Shown piece after piece: positions 8,579 to 17,167 of a stretch of DNA of 64,000 nucleotides. The notes under the pieces were generated by a model. The model did no database searches. It saw only the letters and a program-made list of their open reading frames with translations, and was not told where the DNA came from. The first letter of the stretch is position 1. Every line of letters begins with the position of its first letter. The translations under genes and the position numbers were made by a program. The DNA comes from Cyclobacteriaceae bacterium (lineage in GTDB: Bacteria > Bacteroidota > Bacteroidia > Cytophagales > Cyclobacteriaceae): assembly GCA_020832305.1 (NCBI GenBank), contig JAFIEV010000017.1:328236-392235 (forward strand), written 5' to 3'.

Positions 8579-10771
8579 ATGATTTTATCTGAACCTCAAC
8601 AAAGCCGTACAATACCATGGCCTGCTTTGTTTTTTCTAATTGTAACATTACCTTTTTCGTGTACAAATGTGGAAGAAAAGAAAAAGCCTCAGGAGCTGAT
8701 ACTGGCTGCTGAATTTATTTATGAAGAAGCACCATTTCCCAGCTGTCATGCCTCAACCATAGAAGAGACGCCAAAAGGATTGGTCGCCGCATGGTTTGGT
8801 GGTACACATGAAAAACATGATGATGTTGAAATTTGGGTGAGTCGCAAGGTGTCGGGCAGCTGGACAGCTCCAGTCTCGGTAGCTGATGGGGTGGAAAGCG
8901 CAGAAAAAAGATATCCATGCTGGAACCCGGTTTTATATCAGGTTCCCGGAGGTGATCTGATGCTGTTTTACAAAGTTGGCCCAACTCCAAGTACATGGTG
9001 GGGTATGGTTAAAACTTCAAAAGATCATGGAGTTACCTGGTCTGATGCACAGCAACTACCAGACGGCATTCTTGGGCCCATAAAAAATAAACCTGAGCTA
9101 ATAGATGGCAAAAAACTTATAAGCCCGAGCAGTACAGAACATGATGGATGGAGGGTTCATTTTGAAATATCTGAAGACTTCGGAAAAACATGGAGGTTGG
9201 TTGGCCCGATTGATGATGATCAGAAATTTGGCATTATTCAACCTAGTATATTAAAGTATAACGATGGCAGATTGCAAATGCTGGCAAGGAGCAGGGAAAA
9301 TTATGTGATCAGCAGTTGGTCAAAAGATAAAGGGGAAACATGGAGTCCTCCAGAACCTACCTTCCTGCCTAATCCCAATTCAGGTACAGATGCGGTTACC
9401 CTGCAAAACGGCCTGCAACTCATCGTATATAATCATTCCTACAAAAGAGCCGATCGATGGGGAGGTAAACGCACACCACTGAGTGTGGCGCTTTCTCTTG
9501 ACGGAAGGGTCTGGGAGACCATACTGCATCTTGAAGAAGAACCGGGTGAGTTTTCGTATCCCGCTGTTATTCAGGGAGAAGATGGCACAGTACACATAAC
9601 CTATACCTGGAACAGAGAGAAAATCAAGTATGTGGCCTTAAATCCAGAACAACTAGACCCCAAACTTGTAACAGGAATTGAAATTCCCGAGGACAGGGTG
9701 AAACACCTGAAGGTCTATTATGAAAAGGGGCGCTTTGGAGGATGGCCTGCCAACCACGGCATTTGGTCATGGGACAATGAAATATTGGTGGGCTTTTGCG
9801 CAGCACATTTTATGGACCAGGGTGGTTTTCATGCCGTAGATCCATCTAAGCCAGAGCAACATTTACTGGCACGAAGCATGGATGGTGGTGACACCTGGGC
9901 ACTTGAATTTCCTGAAAAACAAAAAGCGCTCTTACCCAGAGGAGCAATGCTTTTTGGAACCACACTACCAGACGTGGAATACCCCCCGATTACCGAATTA
10001 CAGGAACCTATTAATTTTACCCACCCAGACCTTGCACTGACCTTTAGAATGGAAGATCATCGAGGGACAGGTTCCTCCAGGTTTTATTATTCCTATGACA
10101 GGGGTCATAACTGGAAAGGGCCCTATGCATTACCATTGTTTGATACACCTGGTATTGCCGCCCGGACCGATTATATCGTAGAAAGTGAAAATAAACTATT
10201 GGTAATTCTTACTGCTGGCAAATCAAATGGTGAAGAAGGCAGGACGCTTATTGTAAAAACCGAAGATGGCGGTCTGACCTGGGAATTTGTTTCGTGGATT
10301 GGGGATGAACCATCTGATGAAGGATTCAGAATCATGCCATCCAGTGTAAAACTTTCTAATGGCGAGATTCTCACCACCGTTCGCCGTCGTGAAGGCCCGC
10401 GCAGGTGGATTAAAGCATGGCTCTCAAAAGATCAGGGAGAAAGCTGGGAGGTGCTGAGCAATGTGGCTACTGACGTTGGTGTAGGTAATCCACCCAGTCT
10501 TGTGAAACTGAAGGATGGGCGACTGGCTGTCACCTATGCCCGCAGAGAAGCCCCATTTGGTATGCGGGCTCGTATAAGCAATGACAACGGCCGTACCTGG
10601 AGCTACCCTATCATTCTCAGAACCGATGGTGGTAATCATGATATAGGTTACCCTGTTTCCGTACAGCGTCAGGATGGAAAAGTAGTGACCATTTACTATT
10701 ACTGGGATGAAAAAACCGGATCGGAAAGATATATAGCTGCAACGATTTGGGATCCTGATGTAATCGAGTAA
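8579..10771 (+). CDS. Two-domain Asp-box (sialidase-fold) lipoprotein
   Basis: A 730-residue protein with a lipobox-like signal (PFSC near residue 28). It contains two consecutive sialidase-type propellers. Domain 1 spans ~40-375 ('CHASTIEETPKGLVAAWFGG'; Asp boxes SKDHGVTW ~147, SEDFGKTW ~198, SKDKGETW ~248). Domain 2 spans ~385-730 (SMDGGDTW ~434, SYDRGHNW ~504, TEDGGLTW ~561, SKDQGESW ~617, SNDNGRTW ~667). Each half resembles a full-length single-domain family member, so this looks like a gene fusion of two different glycosidase-type modules. The substrate is not determined. A strong terminator follows at 10797. Confidence 0.75.
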   Translation: MILSEPQQSRTIPWPALFFLIVTLPFSCTNVEEKKKPQELILAAEFIYEEAPFPSCHASTIEETPKGLVAAWFGGTHEKHDDVEIWVSRKVSGSWTAPVSVADGVESAEKRYPCWNPVLYQVPGGDLMLFYKVGPTPSTWWGMVKTSKDHGVTWSDAQQLPDGILGPIKNKPELIDGKKLISPSSTEHDGWRVHFEISEDFGKTWRLVGPIDDDQKFGIIQPSILKYNDGRLQMLARSRENYVISSWSKDKGETWSPPEPTFLPNPNSGTDAVTLQNGLQLIVYNHSYKRADRWGGKRTPLSVALSLDGRVWETILHLEEEPGEFSYPAVIQGEDGTVHITYTWNREKIKYVALNPEQLDPKLVTGIEIPEDRVKHLKVYYEKGRFGGWPANHGIWSWDNEILVGFCAAHFMDQGGFHAVDPSKPEQHLLARSMDGGDTWALEFPEKQKALLPRGAMLFGTTLPDVEYPPITELQEPINFTHPDLALTFRMEDHRGTGSSRFYYSYDRGHNWKGPYALPLFDTPGIAARTDYIVESENKLLVILTAGKSNGEEGRTLIVKTEDGGLTWEFVSWIGDEPSDEGFRIMPSSVKLSNGEILTTVRRREGPRRWIKAWLSKDQGESWEVLSNVATDVGVGNPPSLVKLKDGRLAVTYARREAPFGMRARISNDNGRTWSYPIILRTDGGNHDIGYPVSVQRQDGKVVTIYYYWDEKTGSERYIAATIWDPDVIE

Positions 10772-10796
10772 TGAATAGTAATTTGTAATAATATTC

Positions 10797-10832
10797 AAAA
10801 AGGCTGTTTTTTTAACATGACAGCCTTTTTTT
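10797..10832 (+). terminator. Rho-independent terminator after the two-domain gene
   Basis: AAAAAGGCTGT (10797-10807) pairs with ACAGCCTTTTT (10820-10830), with a 12 nt loop and a T tract. It can act in both directions. The ATG in its loop (10817) is in frame with the Uma2 gene but lies inside the hairpin, so it is not a real start. Confidence 0.8.
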
Positions 10833-10833
10833 A

Positions 10834-10841
10834 TATATTTG
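10834..10841 (+). promoter_or_regulatory. -7 element of the Uma2-type gene
   Basis: TATATTTG lies right after the terminator and 29 nt before the ATG at 10871. It fits the TAnnTTTG -7 consensus. No clear TTG lies at the expected -33 position. Confidence 0.45.
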
Positions 10842-10870
10842 ATATTCAACCGGAATCTTATACACTTACC

Positions 10871-11485
10871 ATGAAAAAGTATGCTTTACCGGAATTTGTC
10901 GTTGATCACTTTTCTGATCTGGATTTATCTGCTCATTATACCTATGCCCAATATTTAAAGTGGAAGTTTGAAGAAAGGGTAGAGCTCATTAAGGGTAAGG
11001 TTTTTTCTATGAGTCTAGCACCTTCACGCATGCACCAAAAGATTTCTCAATCTATAAATCATTATTTTTTGAACTTTTTGCTTGGCAAAACCTGTGAAGT
11101 GTATACCGCACCCTTTGATGTGCGACTTCCAGACAAAGGACCATTGGATGAAGATATTGTTACAGTAGTTCAACCTGATTTATGTGTTATATGTGACCTA
11201 TCTAAACTCGATGAGAAGGGCTGTCTCGGAGCTCCTGATATTGTAGTGGAAATACTTTCAGCCGGAAACAACCGAAAAGAACTAAAAGACAAATACGAAT
11301 TGTACGAATCTGCCGGTATAAGGGAGTATTGGATTGTGTCGCCAGAAAATAAAAGCTTATTGCAATATATACGCAACCGGGAAGATAAATTTGAGGGATT
11401 GCGGATTAAAACGGTAGGTGATGTGGTAAATACCGATGTGCTACCCCGATTTTCTTTGAATTTAAGCAAAATTTTTTCTGAATAG
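10871..11485 (+). CDS. Uma2 family (DUF820) restriction-endonuclease-fold protein
   Basis: About 204 residues from the ATG at 10871. The start is chosen because upstream in-frame codons fall in a terminator hairpin and promoter. The family core is clear: 'YTYAQYLKWKFEERVELIKG' at the N-terminus, then 'VVQPDLCVIC', 'GAPDIVVEILSAGN' and 'KDKYELYESAGIREYWIVSP'. This is a PD-(D/E)XK nuclease fold common in cyanobacteria and Bacteroidota, often in large paralogous sets and of unproven role. It sits between the two-domain sialidase-fold gene and a porin remnant, in an accessory region. Confidence 0.85.
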   Translation: MKKYALPEFVVDHFSDLDLSAHYTYAQYLKWKFEERVELIKGKVFSMSLAPSRMHQKISQSINHYFLNFLLGKTCEVYTAPFDVRLPDKGPLDEDIVTVVQPDLCVICDLSKLDEKGCLGAPDIVVEILSAGNNRKELKDKYELYESAGIREYWIVSPENKSLLQYIRNREDKFEGLRIKTVGDVVNTDVLPRFSLNLSKIFSE

Positions 11486-11509
11486 TGGCTTTTACAGTGC
11501 TACTATATC

Positions 11510-11773
11510 TCAGGGAAACGTAAGGGCCAGTGAAGTAATAAGAAATGTATTTCCTCTGACCAATTCCGAATTTCTTGCATATAGAGGAGTGCCATTTTGC
11601 AGGTGCCTCGCTTCAATGCGAAACAAAACATTATTATTGATTTTTCTATCAAGGTTAAAGGAAATACCACATGTTTTAAATCCTGAAGGGGAATTACGAT
11701 CAATTACAATCCCATTGACATCCTGAAAGTATTCTCCTCTAAGCGCCATTGCCCAACGTTCATTCATTTTCAT
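11510..11773 (-). pseudogene. C-terminal remnant of an outer-membrane beta-barrel porin
   Basis: An 87-residue frame that begins inside a barrel: 'RWAMALRGEYFQDVNG' and 'FKTCGISFNLDRKINNNVLF', with alternating hydrophobic strands ending in 'TFLITSLALTFP', a terminal aromatic-type strand. It looks like the last four or so strands of an OmpL-like porin (BBP2 family). There is no signal peptide, and a barrel cannot fold from this alone. Its ATG overlaps the stop of the upstream sialidase-fold gene (TAATG), so it could be translated by coupling, but the N-terminal part of the porin is missing. I read it as deletion debris; the family call is from pattern memory. Confidence 0.5.
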
Positions 11774-12939
11774 TAAGGCTTTTCCGCTACGCTAATGGTT
11801 TTTCTGCGCTGAAAGACTTCCAGCATCCGCACATTGGATCCCGACCGGATATCATCTTCTTTAAGGGTCGTCATAAATATTTGTTGCCTGCCTTTTCTGT
11901 CGAAGTCATAGGTAATGTATATGACGCCATCGGTAGTTTGTTGGGCATCAGGGTAGGAAATGCCGGGCCTTTCATCCAGCAGTAAACCTTCGGTCCAGTT
12001 GTGGCCATCATCATCAGAGATAAAAGCAAACAAATGGCTGCGACCGGTTTTCATTTCTACAGGACCGTGTTTGATGAGCAGCAGATTTCCCGAATGAAGT
12101 CTGTAAATAAAAAACCTGGCAGATGTATGTTGAATCGATGATGGCGTAACCATTGACCATGTTTTACCTCTGTCAAAGGAAAAGCTTTGGCCTATTCCGT
12201 AATTGGTTCGAATAAGCATCCATAGTGAGCGGTCTTTTTTTTCAACAATCATATGTTCATCATATCCGCGTACTTCACGAGGTACCGTTGCTCCTCCGCG
12301 TACATTCCAGCTTTTCCCTTCATCTTCTGAGACCAACATTTGAGCATTTTTTTCAGTGTATTGCCAAAGTGATGAAGGCAGTACCCATTCGCCTGTTGAC
12401 AATACCATAGGTTTGCACATCATTACTCCGTCGCAAAGGCGGCGAGGGTCTTGCCATATCGGGATTTCTGCATCAGGGGCTTCGGTCATAATACTCCATA
12501 CACCAGCTCTTGTTCCCTTTTCAATAGAATTCCAGGTTCTTCCTTCAAATCTGGCCTGTGCCCAGAAGACCCATAATCTTCCTTTGGGGTCAATCCAAAT
12601 TTCAGGGTCGTAAGCCCTTACAATTTCATGCCTGGGGTCAATGGCCAATACTTCTTCCCAGTTTTGTCCCTGATCTTTACTTTTTGACAATACCACATAA
12701 TTATTTTGATCTTCGTCAGGCGTCTGGCCCGTGTACCATACAGCCCATATAGTGCCTGATTTACTTACAGCAATACTTGATATGCCAGAAAATTGTCTTT
12801 TTTCTTTTTTGTATTTATCGATTTGACTGTGATTGAAAATAACATTTGGGGCTTCGAGGTATTGATTTTCAGACTGGGCCCTTGAAGATTGGTGGAGTAA
12901 AAGACTAAAAAGAAAAACAAATACAATAATTCGCTTCAT
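11773..12939 (-). CDS. Secreted Asp-box (sialidase-fold) protein
   Basis: A 388-residue protein with a cleavable signal peptide (hydrophobic core 'IIVFVFLFSLLLH', likely cut after SSRA or RAQ). The propeller carries the Asp boxes SKDQGQNW, SEDEGKSW, SFDRGKTW and SDDDGHNW. A distinctive segment 'DPEIWIDPKGRLWVFWAQAR' and 'CDGVMMCKPMVLSTGEWVLP' place it in a subgroup different from the two other Asp-box proteins nearby. It is probably a periplasmic or surface glycoside-active enzyme; the substrate is unknown. It is followed at once by a porin remnant. Confidence 0.75.
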   Translation of the reverse strand: MKRIIVFVFLFSLLLHQSSRAQSENQYLEAPNVIFNHSQIDKYKKEKRQFSGISSIAVSKSGTIWAVWYTGQTPDEDQNNYVVLSKSKDQGQNWEEVLAIDPRHEIVRAYDPEIWIDPKGRLWVFWAQARFEGRTWNSIEKGTRAGVWSIMTEAPDAEIPIWQDPRRLCDGVMMCKPMVLSTGEWVLPSSLWQYTEKNAQMLVSEDEGKSWNVRGGATVPREVRGYDEHMIVEKKDRSLWMLIRTNYGIGQSFSFDRGKTWSMVTPSSIQHTSARFFIYRLHSGNLLLIKHGPVEMKTGRSHLFAFISDDDGHNWTEGLLLDERPGISYPDAQQTTDGVIYITYDFDRKGRQQIFMTTLKEDDIRSGSNVRMLEVFQRRKTISVAEKP

Positions 12940-13012
12940 AAATTGAGATTTTGTGGCAGGGCATCCATGAAACTGCCTTAATATGATTTACTATATACGA
13001 TGGTAATACGTT

Positions 13013-14275
13013 TTAAACAGTCGAATCTACCATGGATTCCATGATTTTTTTCAAGATGGTATAAAAACGAAATACTTCCTCAAAGGTATTGTAAAGTGGT
13101 ACAGGCGCTACTCTGATTACATTAGGTTCACGCCAGTCACATATGACACCTTCTTCAGAAATTGCATCAAATATTTTTTTTCCATTTTTTTCAAAGAAAA
13201 GAGAAAGTTGAGCTCCTCTCTCTGCTGGATTTGGGGGGGTTATTATAGTAACATTGGGCAGATCGTAAAGTAAAAATTCGAGGAAGCTTGTCAGTTTTTT
13301 ACTTTTCTCAAATATTTGATCGAGTTTCAGGTCGTGAAATATTTCCAGTGCGCTGATATGGGCAGTCAGGGAAAGGATATCAGGATTGCTCATTTGCCAA
13401 CCTGGGGCTCCAGGCTCTGAAATAAATTTCCGTTCCATCAGAAACCGGCGCTGCTCATCATGTCCCCACCAGCCGTTCAGTCTTCTTAGTGATGAATTGT
13501 CAAAATGTTTTTCGTGTACATATATACCTGAAATGGCCCCTGGGCCGGCATTTAGATATTTATAAGTACACCAGGTGGCAAAGTCGATGTTCCAATCGTG
13601 TAATTGTAAAGGAACATTTCCAATTGCATGTGCGAGATCTAATCCAAATAGAGCTCCTGCACGATGACAGGATTTACTTATGCTCCTTAAATTGAAATAT
13701 TGACCGGTATAGTACTGAACGCCACTCAAAAACACCAAAGCCAGGTTTTGCCTGTTTTCTTCGATACTTTGGATGATATCTTCGGTTCTAAGTGTAAATT
13801 CTCCTTCTCTGGGCGCTAATTCGATCAATGCATCTTCTGTATTAAGTCCATGAAATGCGATTTGACTATCAAGGGCATATATATCAGAGGAGAAGGCTCC
13901 TTTTTCAATGATAATTTTGTAGCGCCCAGGTTGTGGTTTGTAAAAAGCCAGAAGTAATAGATGAATATTTACTGTAAGGCTATTCATCGGGTATACTTCC
14001 AATGGTTTTGCACCGCAGAGACGGGAAAGGGCAGGTACAGCTTTTTTAAAGAGATTGACCCAATCTGATGAACTATGAAAATGACCATCTACCCCCATAT
14101 AACCCCAGGTATTAAGTATTTTTTCAATTTCTGACTTTGTTTTTTTGGGTTGAAGACCGAGGGAATTACCACAAAAATAAATGTTATTAGGTTTGATAAA
14201 GAGGTTTTTACAATCTTTCAAAGGGTCTTCCTGGTCGCACTTTAGCGCATAATCGAAGGAATTAATATGAATCAT
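13013..14275 (-). CDS. kynU: Kynureninase
   Basis: A PLP enzyme hydrolysing kynurenine (or 3-hydroxykynurenine) to anthranilate and alanine in tryptophan breakdown or NAD synthesis. Visible family motifs: 'IYFCGNSLGLQP' at the N-terminus, 'LFGLDLAHAIGNVPLQLHDW' with the PLP-ring Asp, 'ATWCTYKYLNAGPGA' with the PLP-binding Lys, 'NGWWGHD', and the C-terminal 'CDWREPNVIRVAPVPLYNTF'. The ATG at 14275 (420 residues) is preferred to an in-frame TTG at 14287. No other kynurenine-pathway genes are adjacent. Confidence 0.93.
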   Translation of the reverse strand: MIHINSFDYALKCDQEDPLKDCKNLFIKPNNIYFCGNSLGLQPKKTKSEIEKILNTWGYMGVDGHFHSSSDWVNLFKKAVPALSRLCGAKPLEVYPMNSLTVNIHLLLLAFYKPQPGRYKIIIEKGAFSSDIYALDSQIAFHGLNTEDALIELAPREGEFTLRTEDIIQSIEENRQNLALVFLSGVQYYTGQYFNLRSISKSCHRAGALFGLDLAHAIGNVPLQLHDWNIDFATWCTYKYLNAGPGAISGIYVHEKHFDNSSLRRLNGWWGHDEQRRFLMERKFISEPGAPGWQMSNPDILSLTAHISALEIFHDLKLDQIFEKSKKLTSFLEFLLYDLPNVTIITPPNPAERGAQLSLFFEKNGKKIFDAISEEGVICDWREPNVIRVAPVPLYNTFEEVFRFYTILKKIMESMVDSTV

Positions 14276-14360
14276 GGTATTAGGCAATTATAGCTGGCAA
14301 TTTAAATTGAAAAATGAAAAATAAACAGTACAAGTTTGCATAAACAGAATTATAAAGAAA

Positions 14361-14380
14361 GCCGCCTCATTTGAGGCGGC
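14361..14380 (-). terminator. Terminator downstream of the first tonB
   Basis: A near-perfect GC-rich hairpin, GCCGCCTC-ATTT-GAGGCGGC. On the minus strand it follows the tonB gene stop by 29 nt and is trailed by a T-rich tract. Confidence 0.7.
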
Positions 14381-14409
14381 CTCCCGCAATGTACCGAAGT
14401 TTTATCACA

Positions 14410-15249
14410 TCAGTTGAGTTGAAATAAAATCGGCAGCACCATTCGCACCCTTACCGGTCTTCCCCTCTGACGACCCGGCTCCCATTTAGGAGCACCCTGC
14501 ACTACGCGCACGGCTTCTTCATCACATCCGCCGCCTATACCTCTTACAACTTGAACATCAGTGAGCGAACCATCTCTTTCAACAACGAACTGTACAAATA
14601 CCCTGCCTTCGATGCCCTGTCGGGCAGCTCTGGTTGGATATCTAAGGTGTTCACCAATGTACTTATAAAAGGTTGACATACCGCCCACCGGCACTGGTTG
14701 CTGCTCAACTATGGTGAAAATCTCTTCGGCTACTTCCTCAACAGGCGCCTGACCGGTAAAGTCAGAAAAAATTACCTGCTCAACACGTGTGTTCTGGGTC
14801 ATTTCAATATCCAAAGTCACTTCAATTGTTTCAATGATTTCCTCATCAGATACTTCCCGAATCTGGTCGGCGGTAATCATCGGCGGTGGGGGTGGTGGTT
14901 GCTCAGTAATCGGAACTTCAAACAACAACTCAGATGTTACATGACCAGTTGAAATATCCACTGTAGATATATTGTCTCGCATTTTTAATTCAAATACTGC
15001 AATGATAATAAGCATGCTCAATACAAAACCGAGACTGACAAATAACAAATGCCAGGTTTGATAAGCCTTTAAACGATCTGCTTTAGCTTTAATGAAACCG
15101 GAAACCATTCCTGATGTGAGTATCATTCTTTCCCGGTGTAAAATGTGCGCCTTCTCAGGATTTTCAGCAAGGAGATGTGAACCTCCCTTTTTAAGGAGTT
15201 TTCTTTCTTTGTCTTGCGCTATCCTGCTTTTTTTATCTATGGTTTTCAT
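14410..15249 (-). CDS. TonB-family energy transducer
   Basis: A 279-residue TonB protein linking the proton-motive force to outer-membrane TonB-dependent transporters. It has an unusual ~68-residue charged cytoplasmic N-terminus, one membrane helix ('LLFVSLGFVLSMLIIIAVFE', ~70-90), a short Pro-rich spacer ('EQPPPPPP'), an acidic periplasmic linker, and a C-terminal TonB domain ('YPTRAARQGIEGRVFVQFVV', 'GGCDEEAVRVVQGAPKWEPG', 'RVRMVLPILF'). It is paralogous to the gene at 15634, which lacks the long N-terminus. It has its own terminator and probably its own promoter, because 384 bp and a hairpin separate the two. Confidence 0.88.
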   Translation of the reverse strand: MKTIDKKSRIAQDKERKLLKKGGSHLLAENPEKAHILHRERMILTSGMVSGFIKAKADRLKAYQTWHLLFVSLGFVLSMLIIIAVFELKMRDNISTVDISTGHVTSELLFEVPITEQPPPPPPMITADQIREVSDEEIIETIEVTLDIEMTQNTRVEQVIFSDFTGQAPVEEVAEEIFTIVEQQPVPVGGMSTFYKYIGEHLRYPTRAARQGIEGRVFVQFVVERDGSLTDVQVVRGIGGGCDEEAVRVVQGAPKWEPGRQRGRPVRVRMVLPILFQLN

Positions 15250-15633
15250 TTCTTGCAGGATTTATATTTAAACAATCCGGCTGCTGCCGTGAGCCGTAAA
15301 AAATCTTATGCACAAAACGATTTTTTCAAATCATTAATTCTCTATTGAAATATCAATAAAGAATACCAGTGTTCTTTATTATATATTACGATTTTTCAAA
15401 GGGTTGGTTGAAAATCAAATTATGTCGAATTGTAAGATAAAAGTTGAGAAAGATGTTTTTTTGACAGGCTAAAAATCTTGTTTTTACAAGCAGTTTAAAA
15501 AATGTGGCTAAATTAACCAGATTAGAAGTTTTTTAATGTCAGTAGGGGGCCGGAGAGTTTAACCCTATTTAATCTGTTTAATATTTTTGTGTAAAAAAAA
15601 ACCTGCGATCGCAGGTTTTTTTATTTTATTTTT
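15250..15633. other. 384 bp intergenic region between tonB paralogues
   Basis: AT-rich and non-coding. It holds the bidirectional terminator at 15593-15625 next to the second tonB. The rest should contain the promoter of the first tonB, but I find no exact TAnnTTTG element on the minus strand. No small gene or RNA structure stands out. Confidence 0.5.
15593..15625 (-). terminator. Terminator downstream of the second tonB
   Basis: The perfect palindrome AACCTGCGATCGCAGGTT is flanked by A and T runs on both sides, so it can terminate in both directions. It begins 9 nt past the stop of the tonB gene at 15634. Confidence 0.8.
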
Positions 15634-16308
15634 TTATCCAAGTTTGAATGTGATCGGAAGAATCATTCTTACTTTAACGGGTCGCCCTCTCTGCTTACCT
15701 GGTTTCCATTTTGGAGCGCCTTCAATCACACGTACGGCTTCTTCATCGCAACCGGCACCGATTCCCTTGATAGCTTGCACTTCTGTGAGTGTACCATCTC
15801 TTTCCACAACAAACTGAACGAATACTTTGCCTTCAATACCCATCCTTCTTGCCTGTGCAGGATACTTAATATTTTTGTTTACATATTGATAGAAGGCAGC
15901 CATTCCTCCTTCCGGCTCGGGCTGGTCTTCAACAATGGTAAAGATTTCATCAGCCACTTCTTCTTCAGGGGCTGTATCAAAAACCACATCTTCTATCACC
16001 GTCTGTTGAGTCATTTCCACGTCGAGATTAACTTCAATTTCATCTTCGATGTCCTGATCATCAGGTACTTCGATAATCTCTGGTTGCTGCACCTTTGGCG
16101 GTGGTGGAGGCGGTTGCTCAGTTTGCGGGATGTCCATCAGGTCTTCAAAATTGTCGTTAACCATACCTAAGTCGACTGTACTGGAATCATTATAAAACTT
16201 CCATTCAAAGGCAGTGATGATAATCAGCAGACTTAGTACCATTCCAATGTTTAAAAACAATCCTGATTTTTTTGTCAGGTCTGCTTTTGGATACTTTTTT
16301 ACTTCCAT
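15634..16308 (-). CDS. TonB-family energy transducer (second paralogue)
   Basis: A 224-residue TonB protein. A short basic N-terminus ('KKYPKADLTKKS') precedes one membrane helix ('IGMVLSLLIIITAFEW', ~19-36), the Pro linker 'EQPPPPPPK', an acidic stretch with repeated 'IE/VE' residues, and a C-terminal domain ('YPAQARRMGIEGKVFVQFVV', 'GCDEEAVRVIEGAPKWKPG', 'VRMILPITFKL'). Its periplasmic part is closely similar to the neighbouring paralogue, while the cytoplasmic ends differ. This suggests duplication followed by specialisation at the inner-membrane side. Confidence 0.9.
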   Translation of the reverse strand: MEVKKYPKADLTKKSGLFLNIGMVLSLLIIITAFEWKFYNDSSTVDLGMVNDNFEDLMDIPQTEQPPPPPPKVQQPEIIEVPDDQDIEDEIEVNLDVEMTQQTVIEDVVFDTAPEEEVADEIFTIVEDQPEPEGGMAAFYQYVNKNIKYPAQARRMGIEGKVFVQFVVERDGTLTEVQAIKGIGAGCDEEAVRVIEGAPKWKPGKQRGRPVKVRMILPITFKLG

Positions 16309-16407
16309 AATCTATCTCCCAATTTTGATTTGATTCAAGAATAATTTATGCGCACTCTCACAAAGAAACAAAATAATCATGTATTATTCTAAACGAAAAT
16401 AAATTAA

Positions 16408-16770
16408 TTATTTGTATATAATAAAAAAAACAAAAAATCCTATAAAAGCTCCAAGGGCATCAAAAGCTATATCAGCCCACTCAAAACTCCGATCTTTACT
16501 TAAAAATTGCAATATTTCTATGGCTATACCTAAAAATATGGCAATAATCAGTGCATAGCGTGTGGAGTGTCGTTTTAAAGACATAAAGGCATTTTGTTTG
16601 CTAAATCCGATGATCATTACAAATGTAAGAACTGCAAAAATACCCGTATGTATTGTTTTATCGATACTCGCCACGCCCCCAGCTTCCGGGAGTTCGCTTC
16701 CTGGCAGGAGGGTGGCCAACAGAATAAATAGCAACCATATAAAGGTTAATACGTTATGTCGCCAGAACAT
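16408..16770 (-). CDS. VanZ-like membrane protein
   Basis: A 120-residue integral membrane protein with four hydrophobic segments ('LTFIWLLFILLATLLPG', 'HTGIFAVLTFVMIIGF', 'RYALIIAIFLGIAIEILQF' and a C-terminal 'GAFIGFFVFFIIY'). The VanZ signatures are the early 'LPGSELP' turn, 'DKTIHTGIF', and 'EILQFLSKDRSFEWADIAFD', with acidic and His residues of the family. Function is unknown; VanZ raises teicoplanin resistance in enterococci. It starts 1 nt after the gcvH stop, so it is in the same transcript. This gcvH/vanZ pairing beside sprA recurs in this phylum (from memory). Confidence 0.85.
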   Translation of the reverse strand: MFWRHNVLTFIWLLFILLATLLPGSELPEAGGVASIDKTIHTGIFAVLTFVMIIGFSKQNAFMSLKRHSTRYALIIAIFLGIAIEILQFLSKDRSFEWADIAFDALGAFIGFFVFFIIYK

Positions 16771-16771
16771 T

Positions 16772-17152
16772 TTATTGTCCTGTCACTTCCTTATAGGCTT
16801 CAACAGAAAGCAAGTTTTCAATTTCTTTGACATTATCAATATTTACCTTGATCATCCACCCTTTTTCATATGGGTCTGAATTGATAATTTCAGGTTGGCC
16901 TTCAAGTTCTTCATTAACTTCTATAATTTCCCCACTTAAGGGCATAAATAAATCTGAAACGGTTTTTACGGCTTCAACGGTTCCAAAAACATCCCCTGCA
17001 CCCAGGGTTTCACCCAGGGTTTCTATTTCCACAAATACTATATCGCCCAATTCTCCCTGTGCAAAATCTGTAATACCAATTGTTGCTACATTTCCTTCAA
17101 CCCTTATCCATTCATGGTCTTTGGTGTACTTTAAATTATCTGGTAAAGTCAT
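16772..17152 (-). CDS. gcvH: Glycine cleavage system H protein
   Basis: The lipoyl carrier protein of the glycine cleavage complex, 126 residues. 'YTKDHEWIRVEGNVATIGIT' opens the domain and 'FGTVEAVKTVSDLFMP' holds the lipoylated lysine, followed by 'GEIIEVNEELEGQPEIIN' and 'GWMIKV'. The start at ATG 17152 is canonical; an upstream in-frame TTG (17170) would only add six residues and lies by a promoter-like element. gcvP and gcvT are not in the window. It lies 85 nt downstream of sprA and directly upstream of the vanZ-like gene. Confidence 0.95.
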   Translation of the reverse strand: MTLPDNLKYTKDHEWIRVEGNVATIGITDFAQGELGDIVFVEIETLGETLGAGDVFGTVEAVKTVSDLFMPLSGEIIEVNEELEGQPEIINSDPYEKGWMIKVNIDNVKEIENLLSVEAYKEVTGQ

Positions 17153-17167
17153 ATCTAATCCTTTTTT

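Noticed and set aside
10817..10870. Earlier ATG for the Uma2-type gene
   Set aside because: The ATG at 10817 lies in the loop of a strong terminator hairpin, and the codons after it cover a promoter element; the family starts at 10871.
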